From: Aminobacter aganoensis
GTDB taxonomy: Bacteria; Pseudomonadota; Alphaproteobacteria; Rhizobiales; Rhizobiaceae
Direction of reading: 5' to 3'
DNA length: 64,000 bases
Assembly: GCF_014206975.1 (NCBI RefSeq)
Contig: NZ_JACHOU010000009.1
Coordinates: 62,001 to 126,000, forward strand
The translations under genes and the position numbers were made by a program. Below are positions 31,665-39,946 of the stretch, piece after piece (within the stretch, counting starts at the first letter, position 1; the number at the start of each line of letters is the position of its first letter). The notes beneath the pieces are model-generated. The model was not told the origin of the DNA and made no database searches. It saw only the letters and a program-made list of their open reading frames with translations.

Positions 31665-32645
31665 ATGCTCGATGCGACTGTGAAAGACGGACTTCGCGAG
31701 GCCGGGAACGTCGTCGTGGCGGTCCTCTGTGCTGGGTTTTCCGTAGCATCATTAGGATCAATGTTTCTCTCGACCACAATGTGGAGTGCGGACCTCGCAA
31801 ATTTCTTGCGACCACACATGCTGCTTTTTGCAATATGCCTTTTCATATTGAGCTTGCTCTTCCGCCACCTGGCCACAGCGGTCTTTGGGGCATTTGCATT
31901 GTTGAGCGCTCTATCCCCCTTCTTTTTCTTGCCTGTACCCGCGCCCGCACAAGGCGGCGTGCCTTTTACGATCGTGAGTGCCAACGTCTATGTCGACAAT
32001 CCCGATCCGGCGGATTTCCTGGCTCTTCCGGTCGTAGCGGATGCCGAAATCCTGGTGTTGCAGGAGATGACCCCGCGATGGCAGGACGCATTGGCTGCGA
32101 GCGGCCGGTGGCCGTTCGAAAGCAGTCGCGCCCTTCATGCCAACACCGACATGAAGCTGTTCAGCCGATTCCCGATCCTGGCTGCGAGAACTATCTCGCC
32201 CGAAAGCAGCGACACGGGCGGCCGCTATGCAATGCGGTACGTGTTGGCCGTGGGAGACCGGACTCTGATCGTGTATGCGGTTCACCCGCAGACACCAAGG
32301 AGTCCGCGCATGTGGCGCGAGCGGGCGGCCTACCTACGCGACCTAGCACAGGCGCTCAGATCCGAACAGCGTGATACCCCGGTTGTCGTCGCGGGGGACT
32401 GGAACACCCCGTCGTGGTCGCCCTTCTTCAAAGACCTGTTGTCCTCTACAGGATACAGGACGACGGAATCCCGTTGGTGGCCTCGCCCCACTCGCTTCAG
32501 TATGAGGTTTGGATCGTTGACGCAGCTTGGGACGCCGATCGACCGCATCGTACTGTCGCCGGCCGTGGGCCTGGATAGACTGGCGATGGGACCGACGTTC
32601 GGCTCAAATCACCTTCCCGTGATTGCGAGGCTGACACTTCCATAG
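31665..32645 (+). CDS. Membrane-anchored endonuclease/exonuclease/phosphatase-family protein
   Basis: A 326-aa protein. Two or three hydrophobic helices in the first 95 residues are followed by an EEP (exonuclease III/DNase I-like) domain: TIVSANVYVDNP with the metal-binding Asn, LVLQEMTPRW with the Glu, VVVAGDWNTPSW with the D-x-N pair, and the C-terminal SNHLPVIARL with the catalytic His. Such proteins hydrolyse phosphodiesters or sphingomyelin-like lipids; the substrate here is unknown and the active site faces the periplasm or the membrane surface. The gene is divergent from the two-component operon and is followed by a secreted-protein gene 38 bases downstream. Confidence 0.82.
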   Translation: MLDATVKDGLREAGNVVVAVLCAGFSVASLGSMFLSTTMWSADLANFLRPHMLLFAICLFILSLLFRHLATAVFGAFALLSALSPFFFLPVPAPAQGGVPFTIVSANVYVDNPDPADFLALPVVADAEILVLQEMTPRWQDALAASGRWPFESSRALHANTDMKLFSRFPILAARTISPESSDTGGRYAMRYVLAVGDRTLIVYAVHPQTPRSPRMWRERAAYLRDLAQALRSEQRDTPVVVAGDWNTPSWSPFFKDLLSSTGYRTTESRWWPRPTRFSMRFGSLTQLGTPIDRIVLSPAVGLDRLAMGPTFGSNHLPVIARLTLP

Positions 32646-32683
32646 GCCTGGCCCTCGGTCCGGATTGGAGGCAAGAGGAACAG

Positions 32684-33208
32684 ATGCTTCGGATTGAGCG
32701 GACCAGACGAGCCTGGCCATGGCAGTTGTTCGGATTCCTTCTCGGGGCATCCCTTGCAAGCATTGCACCGGCTGCGGCCAAAGTGCCGACCGGTGTCTTC
32801 CTATGGTTTCCAGAGCGAGGGGTAGTGCCTTCCTCTGCGGATTGCGACGCGCTCGTGCGGCTTACGAGGCCCTCCCGTGAAAAGGCCGAGGCATGGCTTT
32901 GGGGCCGCGCGCCGTTTGGTTCGGACGTGGAATTCTACCTGTTCCTGGATCAAAGCAGGATGGAGCCCACCTATGCTGCGGAAGGCGATTACGATGCCGG
33001 GACGGTACGGTTCGGCGAGACCCGTGGAGACGAGAACCTCTTTGAACTCGTCCCGGATGACCATCCAACTGTCACGATAGAGGGGACAATCGTCGCGCCT
33101 GCGGACAGCTCAGTGATCACTGTCATCCTGCGCAATGTTCCTTCATCAAACGGCGCGGTCGACAGGGTATCCTACTTCTGCCGGTTTGAGGAAGACAGCG
33201 AAGCCTAA
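32684..33208 (+). CDS. Unknown secreted protein
   Basis: A 174-aa protein with an N-terminal signal peptide (FGFLLGASLASIAPAAAKVP). The mature part is acidic, carries two cysteines far apart (SADCDALV and YFCRFEED) and looks beta-rich. No family recognised. AGAGGAACAG before ATG 32684 is a good ribosome site. It lies 38 bases after the phosphatase-like gene on the same strand, so the two are probably co-transcribed and both act outside the cytoplasm. Confidence 0.65.
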   Translation: MLRIERTRRAWPWQLFGFLLGASLASIAPAAAKVPTGVFLWFPERGVVPSSADCDALVRLTRPSREKAEAWLWGRAPFGSDVEFYLFLDQSRMEPTYAAEGDYDAGTVRFGETRGDENLFELVPDDHPTVTIEGTIVAPADSSVITVILRNVPSSNGAVDRVSYFCRFEEDSEA

Positions 33209-33219
33209 GGGCATCCCGA

Positions 33220-34566
33220 TCAGGCCGCGGCAGCAAGAAAGTCGAACAGCAGCTTGATGTTCAGGGCGGCGATGACGAACGCGATGAAAAAGGCGAACGC
33301 TATCAGCGCGCGGGGCGCTACGAGGTCTCCCATCTTGCGTCGGTCGGCCGTGAACATCACCAACGGAAACACCGCAAATGACAGCTGAAGGCTGAGGATC
33401 ACCTGTGTCAGGATCAGTAGCTGGGCCGTACCGCTTTCACCGTACCAGATGGTGATCGCCGCGGCCGGGATGATGGCGATCGCCCGGGTGATGAGCCGGC
33501 GGAGCCAGGGGGGCAGCTTGATGTCGAGGAACCCTTCCATGACGATCTGGCCTGCCAGGGTTGCGGTCACTGTCGAGTTTATGCCGCAGCAAAGGAGCGC
33601 GATCCCGAACAATGTCGGCGCTATGGCCGCGCCAAGCATCGGAGCCAGCAGGCTGTGCGCTTCCCCCAGTTCGGCAATTTCGGTCCGGCCGGTCGTGTTG
33701 AAGGTGGCCGCGGCAAGGATGAGGATGGACGCGTTCACGCAAAGCGCGAACATGAGGGCGACCGTCGAGTCGATCGTGGCGAATTTCAGGGCTTCACGTT
33801 TTTCCGGCAGGCTGTCGCCATAGTTTCTGGTCTGGACGATGCCGGAATGGAGGTAGAGGTTGTGCGGCATCACCGTCGCGCCAAGGATACCCAGGGCGAG
33901 ATAGAGCATTTCAGGATTGGTGACGATCTCGGTGGTCGGCGCGAAGCCGCGAATGACGTCGCCCCAATTCGGGTCCGCCAGAACGATCTGAAGCACGAAG
34001 CAGACGGCGATCACCGCGAGCAGCACGATCACGAGGGCTTCGACCCAGCGGAAGCCAAGCCTTTGCAGATAGAGGATAAGGAACACGTCCAGCGCGGTGA
34101 TCACGACGCCGATTTCCAGCGGGATGCCGAACAGCAGGTTTAGGCCGATGGCGGTTCCGATGACCTCGGCGATGTCGGTGGCAATGATCGCCACCTCGGC
34201 GAGCGCCCAGAGCGTGCGCGAAACGGCCTTCGGGTAGGCATCCTTGCAGGCCTGTGCCAAGTCCCTTCCCGAAGCGATCGCAAGCCGGGCGCAAAGCGAC
34301 TGGAGAATGATCGCCATGATGTTGGAGATCAGGGCCACCACCAGCAGCGTGTATCCGAAGCGCGAGCCGCCTGCGATCGACGTCGCCCAGTTGCCCGGGT
34401 CCATGTACCCCACGGCCACAAGATATCCCGGTCCGAAGAAGGCAGCGGCGCGGCGCCAAGACGAATTCATGCCCTGCACGGCCACCGATCGGTGCACATC
34501 CGACATCGAGGGGACGGACGATCTGCGCTTCCAGCCGGTGGCGCCATCCGATGTCGGGTCGGTCAT
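33220..34566 (-). CDS. mntH: MntH-type NRAMP manganese importer
   Basis: A 448-aa inner-membrane transporter with about eleven helices. The first helix carries [12 protein letters not shown], the DPGN metal-binding motif of NRAMP proteins, and helix 6 region [13 protein letters not shown] has the MPH motif. It imports Mn(II), and possibly Fe(II), with protons. ATG 34566 is the longest start; ATG 34506 ([10 protein letters not shown]) is an alternative. A palindrome TTGCA-N7-TGCAA lies 22 bases upstream, consistent with control by a Fur/Mur-type repressor. The neighbouring gene on the same strand is the MerR-like regulator. Confidence 0.92.
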   Translation of the reverse strand: MTDPTSDGATGWKRRSSVPSMSDVHRSVAVQGMNSSWRRAAAFFGPGYLVAVGYMDPGNWATSIAGGSRFGYTLLVVALISNIMAIILQSLCARLAIASGRDLAQACKDAYPKAVSRTLWALAEVAIIATDIAEVIGTAIGLNLLFGIPLEIGVVITALDVFLILYLQRLGFRWVEALVIVLLAVIAVCFVLQIVLADPNWGDVIRGFAPTTEIVTNPEMLYLALGILGATVMPHNLYLHSGIVQTRNYGDSLPEKREALKFATIDSTVALMFALCVNASILILAAATFNTTGRTEIAELGEAHSLLAPMLGAAIAPTLFGIALLCCGINSTVTATLAGQIVMEGFLDIKLPPWLRRLITRAIAIIPAAAITIWYGESGTAQLLILTQVILSLQLSFAVFPLVMFTADRRKMGDLVAPRALIAFAFFIAFVIAALNIKLLFDFLAAAA

Positions 34567-34587
34567 TTCTTACTCATTCTTTTGCAG

Positions 34588-34604
34588 TTGCATCTTATTT
34601 GCAA
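34588..34604 (-). promoter_or_regulatory. Fur/Mur-like palindrome upstream of mntH
   Basis: TTGCATCTTATTTGCAA has perfect TTGCA/TGCAA arms seven bases apart. It sits 22 bases before the mntH start, where repressor binding would block transcription. In rhizobia mntH is controlled by the Fur homologue Mur at related TGCAA-rich sites. A Fur-family gene lies in this window at 57593. Confidence 0.55.
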
Positions 34605-34876
34605 TTACTGCATTGGCGAAACGTTGGCAAGGTGAGCGCTGCCGTGGCCTGTGCTGCAACAGACCCTGCCTCACGTGCTGTCTTTGAATGGGCTTCAAAA
34701 TGGCAGGTAGATCGGTTTACCCGCCCTACTTCCATTGATTACCGCACTGGTGGCAATCGCAGGGCGTGCTGGACACCCGCGTCGATCTGTCGAACCAGGA
34801 CACGAACCGCGCTTCCCGTCAGGAACGCACTAGCCTTCAAGCGATTGCTGGAATTGCGGTTCTGGCCGGCAGCTTT
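34605..34876. other. No gene seen between mntH promoter and merR-like gene
   Basis: About 270 bases. Plus-strand frames here extend antisense into the MerR-like gene and lack ribosome sites, so they are not called. No repeat or operator was seen apart from the mntH palindrome. Confidence 0.35.
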
Positions 34877-35290
34877 CTAGTGCTCACTCGCGCACAAGTC
34901 GTGGTTCGCCAACGACTGCAGAACATAGCAATCCTTGATATGATCACCGTGGCACCGAGCCGTTATACGCTCGAGTTCCTTTTCGAGTGGCCGGAGCTTC
35001 GCAATCTTATCACGCACAATTTCGAGCTGTCGGATCGCGATCTGATCCGCGTCGGCACATGGACGTTCGGGATGAGCACTTAGCTCCAGAAGCTCTCGGA
35101 TAGCCTCGATTGTAAATCCAAGGTCGCGGGCGTGCCTGATGAATGACAGGCGTTCCCGATCCCGGGATTCGTATCGCCGCTGGTTGCCTTCGGATCGTTC
35201 GGCGGCGGTCATCAATCCCATCTGCTCATAATACCGAATCGTGGGAATCTTGACGCCTGTTGCGCGTGACAGCTCTCCGATTGTCAGCAT
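34877..35290 (-). CDS. MerR-family metal-responsive regulator (ZntR/CadR/PbrR-like)
   Basis: A 137-aa regulator. The N-terminal winged helix is typical (MLTIGELSRATGVKIPTIRY, then YEQMGLM and GNQRRY), followed by the dimerisation helix. Cys78, Cys113 (in ARCHGDHIKDC) and Cys121 occupy the positions of the metal-binding cysteines of ZntR, CadR and PbrR, so Zn, Cd or Pb is the likely inducer rather than Cu. ATG 35290 has GGAG six bases upstream. MerR proteins untwist promoters with 19-bp spacers; seven such promoters lie in this window. It is the only MerR-family gene here and the best candidate to control them. Confidence 0.88.
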   Translation of the reverse strand: MLTIGELSRATGVKIPTIRYYEQMGLMTAAERSEGNQRRYESRDRERLSFIRHARDLGFTIEAIRELLELSAHPERPCADADQIAIRQLEIVRDKIAKLRPLEKELERITARCHGDHIKDCYVLQSLANHDLCASEH

Positions 35291-35428
35291 CTCTTGCTCC
35301 AGTTTCTATAGCTATTATGTCGTACGATTTCTTCCTGCAAACGTGTTTAATTGCCGCATCGTGCGGTCCCGATAATCACGGGATCGCCCAGATTGTGGTC
35401 AATCAAAGAGGCATTCGGGAGAGGACGA

Positions 35429-35950
35429 ATGCTCGTGAACAGTGCATTTCTTGCGTCAGTCGCGCTTGCCACTTTGGTCTTGGCTACACCGCTGGAGGCG
35501 TCCGACGGCGCGGTTGTTCACGCAAACCCGCCTCAGCGTTTGACGGTGGAGCACGCGGAACTCCTGATGTCAGACGATGAGGGGGGTCGCGCTGAGGGCT
35601 ACCTCACGATCTGGAACGGTACGGGCCAGCAGGTAGGCTTGGAGGCCATCCGAAGCGATTCATTCGCCAAAATCTCGATCGTCAGAAGCGAAATCGTGTC
35701 GGACATGTCCGACGTGAGGCCTGTGGAAGGAGTCGTCCTGGTGCCGGGGCATGCGGAACTCACGATGCGACCCAACGGCACTCGCCTGCTTCTGGAAGAG
35801 CCCGTGGCGCGCTCGGACCCCATGACTGCAAGCAGTTTTGTTCTGGTTTTCGAAGGCGGACAGGAAATGGTGGTCGCAGCCGATACCTTGCGGTATCGCG
35901 AACAACTGACGATACATCACCATGGCCAGGGAGATGTTGCCATCGACTGA
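35429..35950 (+). CDS. PCuAC-fold secreted protein lacking copper ligands
   Basis: A 173-aa exported protein with signal peptide (LASVALATLVLATPLEASDG). The mature part follows the DUF461/PCuAC pattern (LTVEHAELLM, then EGYLTIWNGTGQQVGLEAI, VPGHAELTMRPNGTRLLLEE), but the H-M ... H-x-M copper set is gone: the positions read SIVRSE, SDVRPV and TRLLLE. It may bind another ligand or act as a structural partner. ATG 35429 has AGAGGACGA before it; the longer frame from 35351 is rejected. The tail HHHGQGD could offer a different metal site. Confidence 0.65.
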   Translation: MLVNSAFLASVALATLVLATPLEASDGAVVHANPPQRLTVEHAELLMSDDEGGRAEGYLTIWNGTGQQVGLEAIRSDSFAKISIVRSEIVSDMSDVRPVEGVVLVPGHAELTMRPNGTRLLLEEPVARSDPMTASSFVLVFEGGQEMVVAADTLRYREQLTIHHHGQGDVAID

Positions 35951-36097
35951 TGGTTGCGTGGCTAACGTGTTGGTAAATGGGTCCTTGAATTGCGGACCAA
36001 AATTCGTCGAGAATTCGTCCTTAATTTAACCCACTGATTTTGCGTCATTTTGAGGCTTGTCTTGTATCTGTTTCCCAACACGACGGGGAGACAATCA

Positions 36098-36754
36098 ATG
36101 ATACGCTTTGTTCTTAGTGCTTTGGCGCTTGGAATCTCTTGTGTGGTGGCTTCCGCCAACGCCTTTCACTTCAATCCGACCCAGCCGACAACTGCACGAA
36201 ACATGCTCACTTACGGCGCAACAACTATGCCGGTGGGCTATTATGATTATTGTCGTCGTTATCGCGGGGAGTGCGCACGCGGACCAGAAGGCACGATGAT
36301 CAAGCTGACCGAGTCCAACTGGCGAGAAATCGTATTGGTCAACGCTGAAGTGAATACGGCGATTGCGCCGCTAACCGACATGGAAATCTTCGGAGTTGAG
36401 GAGCGGTGGGAATACCCGGCGACTGTCGGAGATTGCGAGGACTACGCTCTTCTGAAGCGCAAGCGGCTGAACGAAATGGGCTATCCCCTGGGAGCACTTC
36501 TGTTGACTGTCGCTCGTGATGCCAAAGGCGGAGGGCACGCAGTCCTGACTGTGGTGACAGATCTGGGAGACTTCGTTCTCGACAACCTCGAACAGAAAGT
36601 GCTCCTCTGGAAGGACACGGAAATCTACTATCTGAAGCGTCAGTCTGGAGAAGACCTGAATCGCTGGGTCAGCCTCATAAACGAGGAAGAGCTCTTGATG
36701 TCCTCAGGCAGAAGCCAGGCACCCTCAACTGCTGCGGCGAGTGTCAGGAGATAG
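36098..36754 (+). CDS. Transglutaminase-like cysteine peptidase (BTLCP family)
   Basis: A 218-aa periplasmic protein with signal peptide (FVLSALALGISCVVASANAF). The bacterial transglutaminase-like domain has the catalytic Cys in TVGDCEDYALLKR, His in GGGHAVLTVVTDLG and Asp in FVLDNLEQKV. LapG, the best known relative, cleaves the N-terminus of biofilm adhesins under c-di-GMP control, but most alphaproteobacterial members have unknown targets. GGGGAG lies eight bases before ATG 36098. A paralogue is encoded at 50999-51601. Confidence 0.85.
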   Translation: MIRFVLSALALGISCVVASANAFHFNPTQPTTARNMLTYGATTMPVGYYDYCRRYRGECARGPEGTMIKLTESNWREIVLVNAEVNTAIAPLTDMEIFGVEERWEYPATVGDCEDYALLKRKRLNEMGYPLGALLLTVARDAKGGGHAVLTVVTDLGDFVLDNLEQKVLLWKDTEIYYLKRQSGEDLNRWVSLINEEELLMSSGRSQAPSTAAASVRR

Positions 36755-36927
36755 ACAGCGGTTCCTCCGTACAGCATTTCCATGGTGTTATGCCCGAGAC
36801 CGACGCATACCAAACGGAAGAGCGTGGCCAATGCCAGATAGGCAATAGGTGCAACCAACGCAAAGCAGGCCAAACGCAAAATCATCAAGAGGTGGACCGA
36901 TACGGTTTCAAGCCGGTCCACCTTCAC
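36640..36927 (-). CDS. Possible small membrane protein
   Basis: A 95-aa frame with two predicted membrane helices (LRLACFALVAPIAYLALATL and TAVYLLTLAAAVEGAWLL). It overlaps the end of the peptidase gene by 115 bases in the convergent direction, and its start is GTG without a clear ribosome site. The hydrophobic pattern argues for a real protein; the overlap argues against. No family recognised. Confidence 0.35.
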   Translation of the reverse strand: MKVDRLETVSVHLLMILRLACFALVAPIAYLALATLFRLVCVGLGHNTMEMLYGGTAVYLLTLAAAVEGAWLLPEDIKSSSSFMRLTQRFRSSPD

Positions 36928-36949
36928 ACCGAAAAGGTCGATCTGCCAC

Positions 36950-37177
36950 TCAAGCGTGGGTGATTGCGACGTTATCGACCTCGTAGCGCGATTGCGTTTC
37001 GTTCGTCTCAGTGCGGACGTGGCTGAAGCTGATCCAGTAAACAGTCACGACAAACGCTACCAGGAGCGCGCAGATCATCCAATTGATGCGCCGTCTGCGG
37101 CGTGCGAGCGTCTTGGATTCTTCAAGGGTAAGGTGTTCCGATCCTTCCGGCATGGCGTGGTTGGGTCTTTCTTCCAT
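36950..37177 (-). CDS. Small membrane protein, unknown (CoxF-like appearance)
   Basis: A 75-aa protein starting MEERPNHAMPEGSEHLTLEE, followed by RRRRRINW and one membrane helix (MICALLVAFVVTVYWISF) with a short periplasmic tail. This layout resembles the small proteins found with cytochrome oxidase assembly genes in alphaproteobacteria, but no oxidase genes are nearby, so the link is weak. ATG 37177 has a poor AAGG site. The longer frame to 37306 looks non-native. Confidence 0.5.
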   Translation of the reverse strand: MEERPNHAMPEGSEHLTLEESKTLARRRRRINWMICALLVAFVVTVYWISFSHVRTETNETQSRYEVDNVAITHA

Positions 37178-37707
37178 TCGAGCCTTGGTCAGCTTCTTAT
37201 CTAGATGATCTTCGATATCGCAGCATACGGTTGGTGCTGCGGTTCTTTGACGCTTGCGCTTGGGAACAGTTTTTGTTCGCTTGTAAGGCTGTCGCCCTGG
37301 ACGCAAGGTTCTACCTCAATGAAACCGTGGTGACCGCGGGCCCGCCGACACCAGTCTTGGCCGCACCAGCCGTCCGGCCTTGCCTAATGCCGCTAACATA
37401 TTCAGGGTTCGGGATCGAAAGGCAGTTGGATGCTGACAACAGCTTTGGCGCGTGCTCTGTTTTAGGATTAGACTCCAAGGTCTACCTTTTCCTCATGGCA
37501 GCGAATAACACGTCGCTCGTCGCATTGCCTTCCTGATTGGATGCCTAGCCTCCGTAACTCAGCGCCAGCTCAGTACTACCAGGTTCTTTTTGCGGCTGCG
37601 GTTCTTTGACGCTCGCGAATTTGTGGGCGGAAACGCCATTTTAACTATGATAGGCGAACTGTGCGAGGAGCCGCCGGAGAGGGTGCGCGCCAACGAAATG
37701 GTTTTCA
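37178..37707. other. Gene-free stretch with a duplicated 23-bp sequence
   Basis: About 530 bases without a credible gene. It contains two near-identical 23-bp direct repeats 359 bases apart (37236 and 37595). Open frames on the plus strand begin at these repeats but have no ribosome sites or recognisable products. Confidence 0.4.
37236..37617. repeat. Pair of 23-bp direct repeats
   Basis: GCTGCGGTTCTTTGACGC plus five more bases occurs at 37236-37258 and 37595-37617 with one mismatch. The repeats bracket about 335 bases of non-coding DNA. They may be scars of a duplication or insertion, or paired binding sites. Confidence 0.6.
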
Positions 37708-38715
37708 ATGATGCTAACGGCCGTCAGGATCGGAGGGATTGCAGCGCTTACGCTCTTATTGAGCGCATGCGTCTCTACCGTTCTCGAGGTTGACGGCAAG
37801 GCGACGCAGCCGATTCCCGCCGCGGTTACGGCAGAGATGTCGCGCAAATCGATGTCGCCTTCGGCGCCTATCCTCGTGCGAATCTTCAAGCAGGAAAGCG
37901 AGCTGGAGATCTGGAAGCGCGACCGAAGCGGAAGGTTCGCCTTGCTCAAGACTTACCCGATGTGTCGCTGGTCCGGAAAGCTGGGGCCGAAAAAGCAAAA
38001 CGGCGATCGTCAGGCTCCCGAAGGCTTCTACCACGTCTCCGCCGGGATGCTGAACCCCAATTCCCAATATTACCTGTCCTTCAATCTCGGCTACCCGAAC
38101 AAGCTTGAGGCGGCCCTTGGCTACACAGGTGAGGCGCTCATGGTGCATGGCGCATGCTCGTCCTCCGGGTGTTTCGCGCTGACCGATGAAGGAGTAGCCG
38201 AGATTTATGCTGTTGCGCGCGAGGCCCTGAAGGGCGGCCAAGGATCATTCCAGGTCCAGGCGTTTCCGTTCCGAATGACCCCTCAAAACATGGCGAAGAA
38301 CCGGGACGATCCGAACTTCACGTTTTGGTCCGATCTCAAGCAGGGATATGACATCTTCGAGGTCTCCCGACGCCAGCCGAAAGTGTCCTATTGCGAAGGA
38401 CGCTACGTCTTCGACAAGGAGTTCGGTGGAGGTGAGCCGCGCGATGTGCTTGCTCCATGTCCCCCTGCGCTGAACGCGCCAGACGCTCTGGTCGCCGCCA
38501 GGACGCAGTCCGATCGCGTCGCGATGGAAGAACTCCTTACTGCTGGCACTGTGCTTTCGGCCCACGCCTATGCCGACGGTGGCATGCATCCGAGTTTTCG
38601 TAGGCTGCTCGAGCGTAGCGGCCAATCCGCGTTGGCGAAGCGGACCTCGCTATCTTCCGTTCCAGTTAGCCGGCCGGATGCGGCGATAGCAGACCCGCAC
38701 TCGCCAGACGAGTAA
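37708..38715 (+). CDS. L,D-transpeptidase-like (YkuD/YafK) lipoprotein
   Basis: A 335-aa protein with a lipoprotein signal (IAALTLLLSAC). The YkuD-type domain has the catalytic set MVHGACSSSGCFALTD, with His147 and Cys155. The APEGFYHV and NLGYPN segments resemble the YafK/DpaA branch, whose E. coli member removes Braun lipoprotein from peptidoglycan. It therefore probably forms or cuts 3-3 crosslinks or protein-peptidoglycan bonds. The C-terminal 100 residues are an extra tail. It is the first of three L,D-transpeptidase-like genes within 4.4 kb. Confidence 0.85.
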   Translation: MMLTAVRIGGIAALTLLLSACVSTVLEVDGKATQPIPAAVTAEMSRKSMSPSAPILVRIFKQESELEIWKRDRSGRFALLKTYPMCRWSGKLGPKKQNGDRQAPEGFYHVSAGMLNPNSQYYLSFNLGYPNKLEAALGYTGEALMVHGACSSSGCFALTDEGVAEIYAVAREALKGGQGSFQVQAFPFRMTPQNMAKNRDDPNFTFWSDLKQGYDIFEVSRRQPKVSYCEGRYVFDKEFGGGEPRDVLAPCPPALNAPDALVAARTQSDRVAMEELLTAGTVLSAHAYADGGMHPSFRRLLERSGQSALAKRTSLSSVPVSRPDAAIADPHSPDE

Positions 38716-38721
38716 ACCGCG

Positions 38722-39024
38722 ATGGTCCGGACGCTGCTTGCTCTTCTCCTCCTCTGCTTCGTCAGCCTGCATGCCGCATTGCCTGCGGCTGCAGCCGGCG
38801 AGGAGCCAGCTCAGCTTGTCTCTGTCCTTGGGGATGAAGGCGCTGACACTGGTAGTGATGATGCTCCTTCGCCTGAGGCCACTGCCAAATGTCATGACAG
38901 CTGCAGCTGGCTTGCCGAATGGCATGCGCCTGTAGTTCGTGAGGCGCATCCCTCTTCCCCGAATAGACTTATTCACACCCTCCCTCCGGGAGTATTTTCT
39001 TCAGTCGTCCCACCGCCCCGATAA
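38722..39024 (+). CDS. Small secreted protein, unknown
   Basis: A 100-aa frame with a clear signal peptide (TLLALLLLCFVSLHAALPAA). The mature part is acidic, with a Cys-x3-Cys (KCHDSCSW) and a proline-rich end. It starts six bases after the stop of the L,D-transpeptidase gene without an obvious ribosome site, suggesting coupling. The family is not recognised. The real L,D-transpeptidase start downstream (39164) leaves room for it. Confidence 0.5.
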   Translation: MVRTLLALLLLCFVSLHAALPAAAAGEEPAQLVSVLGDEGADTGSDDAPSPEATAKCHDSCSWLAEWHAPVVREAHPSSPNRLIHTLPPGVFSSVVPPPR

Positions 39025-39163
39025 CGTCAGGAGAGGCGAGACCGATCGCCGTCGCTCTGTTGGCAGTTCTGCCAGACATGATGCGCTCGATAGGTCGTTG
39101 CTCCACACCGGCACTGTCTGCACGCAGACGCCGGTTCCCGATGACCTTATTGCGAGCGTAACA

Positions 39164-39880
39164 GTGACCCCAAAAAACAAACAAGTACAGTTTTCACGTC
39201 GACAAATCCTGAGCCTTGGTGCCACCGCCACCAGCGGGTTGATCTTGTCAGCCTGCTCAACCACCGGGAACCTGCCTGCGGAACCTGCGCCGGTCAAACC
39301 AGCGGAAGATCCATCCTATATCTCCATGTACCGGGCCATGCCGGAGGAGGATTTTCCGATCCCGGCCGTCGACCTGTCCAAGGTCGACAAGCGCTTCTAC
39401 AGGCGGCTTGTCGACGATCCGACCGGTGAACGTCCAGGCACGATCGTCGTGGATACGAGAAACTTCTATCTTTATCTCGTCCGCCCAGGTGGCAAGGCGA
39501 TGCGCTATGGCGTTGGTCTGGGCCGCCAAGGGTTCGAATGGTCGGGCGAAGGCGTCATCCAGTGGAAACAGCGCTGGCCGAAGTGGACGCCGCCGGCGGA
39601 AATGATCGCGCGGCAGCCCGAACTTGCGAAGTGGAGTGCTGAAAACGGCGGGCAGCCACCGGGGCTCAATAATCCGCTCGGTGCGAGGGCGCTGTACATT
39701 TTCCAGAATGGCGAAGACACGCTCTACCGGCTGCACGGCACGCCTGAGTACTGGACCATCGGCAAGGCTGTCTCGAGTGGCTGCGTCCGGTTGATGAACC
39801 AGGACATCATTGACCTGTATGACCGTGTTGCCACGCCTACTCCCATCGTCGTTCGCGGCGGCACCCGCTCATTTGTCTGA
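39164..39880 (+). CDS. Tat-exported L,D-transpeptidase (ErfK/YbiS type)
   Basis: A 238-aa protein. The N-terminus has a twin-arginine signal (FSRRQILSLGATATSGLILS) ending in a lipobox-like Cys. The YkuD domain shows IVVDTRNFYLYLV, the insertion EWSGEGVIQWKQRWPKWTPP, LYRLHGTPEYWTIG and the active-site SSGCVRL. It likely crosslinks peptidoglycan or anchors proteins to it. The frame is open from 38939, but the signal only makes sense from about GTG 39164, which has GAG seven bases upstream. A close paralogue is encoded at 41455. Confidence 0.82.
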   Translation: MTPKNKQVQFSRRQILSLGATATSGLILSACSTTGNLPAEPAPVKPAEDPSYISMYRAMPEEDFPIPAVDLSKVDKRFYRRLVDDPTGERPGTIVVDTRNFYLYLVRPGGKAMRYGVGLGRQGFEWSGEGVIQWKQRWPKWTPPAEMIARQPELAKWSAENGGQPPGLNNPLGARALYIFQNGEDTLYRLHGTPEYWTIGKAVSSGCVRLMNQDIIDLYDRVATPTPIVVRGGTRSFV

Positions 39881-39890
39881 CAGAAGCCGC

Positions 39891-39921
39891 TTGCCTCTCA
39901 AGGGGCTAGAGCTTGCACAAC
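39891..39921 (+). promoter_or_regulatory. MerR-type promoter/operator (site g) before dsbA-like gene
   Basis: Plus strand: -35 TTGCCT, 19-base spacer, -10 CACAAC. The dyad TCTCAAG-N3-CTAGAGC matches 11 of 13 defined positions. The hexamers are poorer than at the other six sites. The predicted RNA start is about 19 bases before ATG 39947. Confidence 0.5.
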
Positions 39922-39946
39922 CTTGTCCTCACGAAAGGACCTCGAC

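Noticed and set aside
35291-35330. MerR-type site upstream of the merR-like gene itself
   Set aside because: TTGCTC is followed by an AT-rich half-palindrome, but neither the 19-bp geometry with a -10 box nor the CCTCNAG dyad is present.
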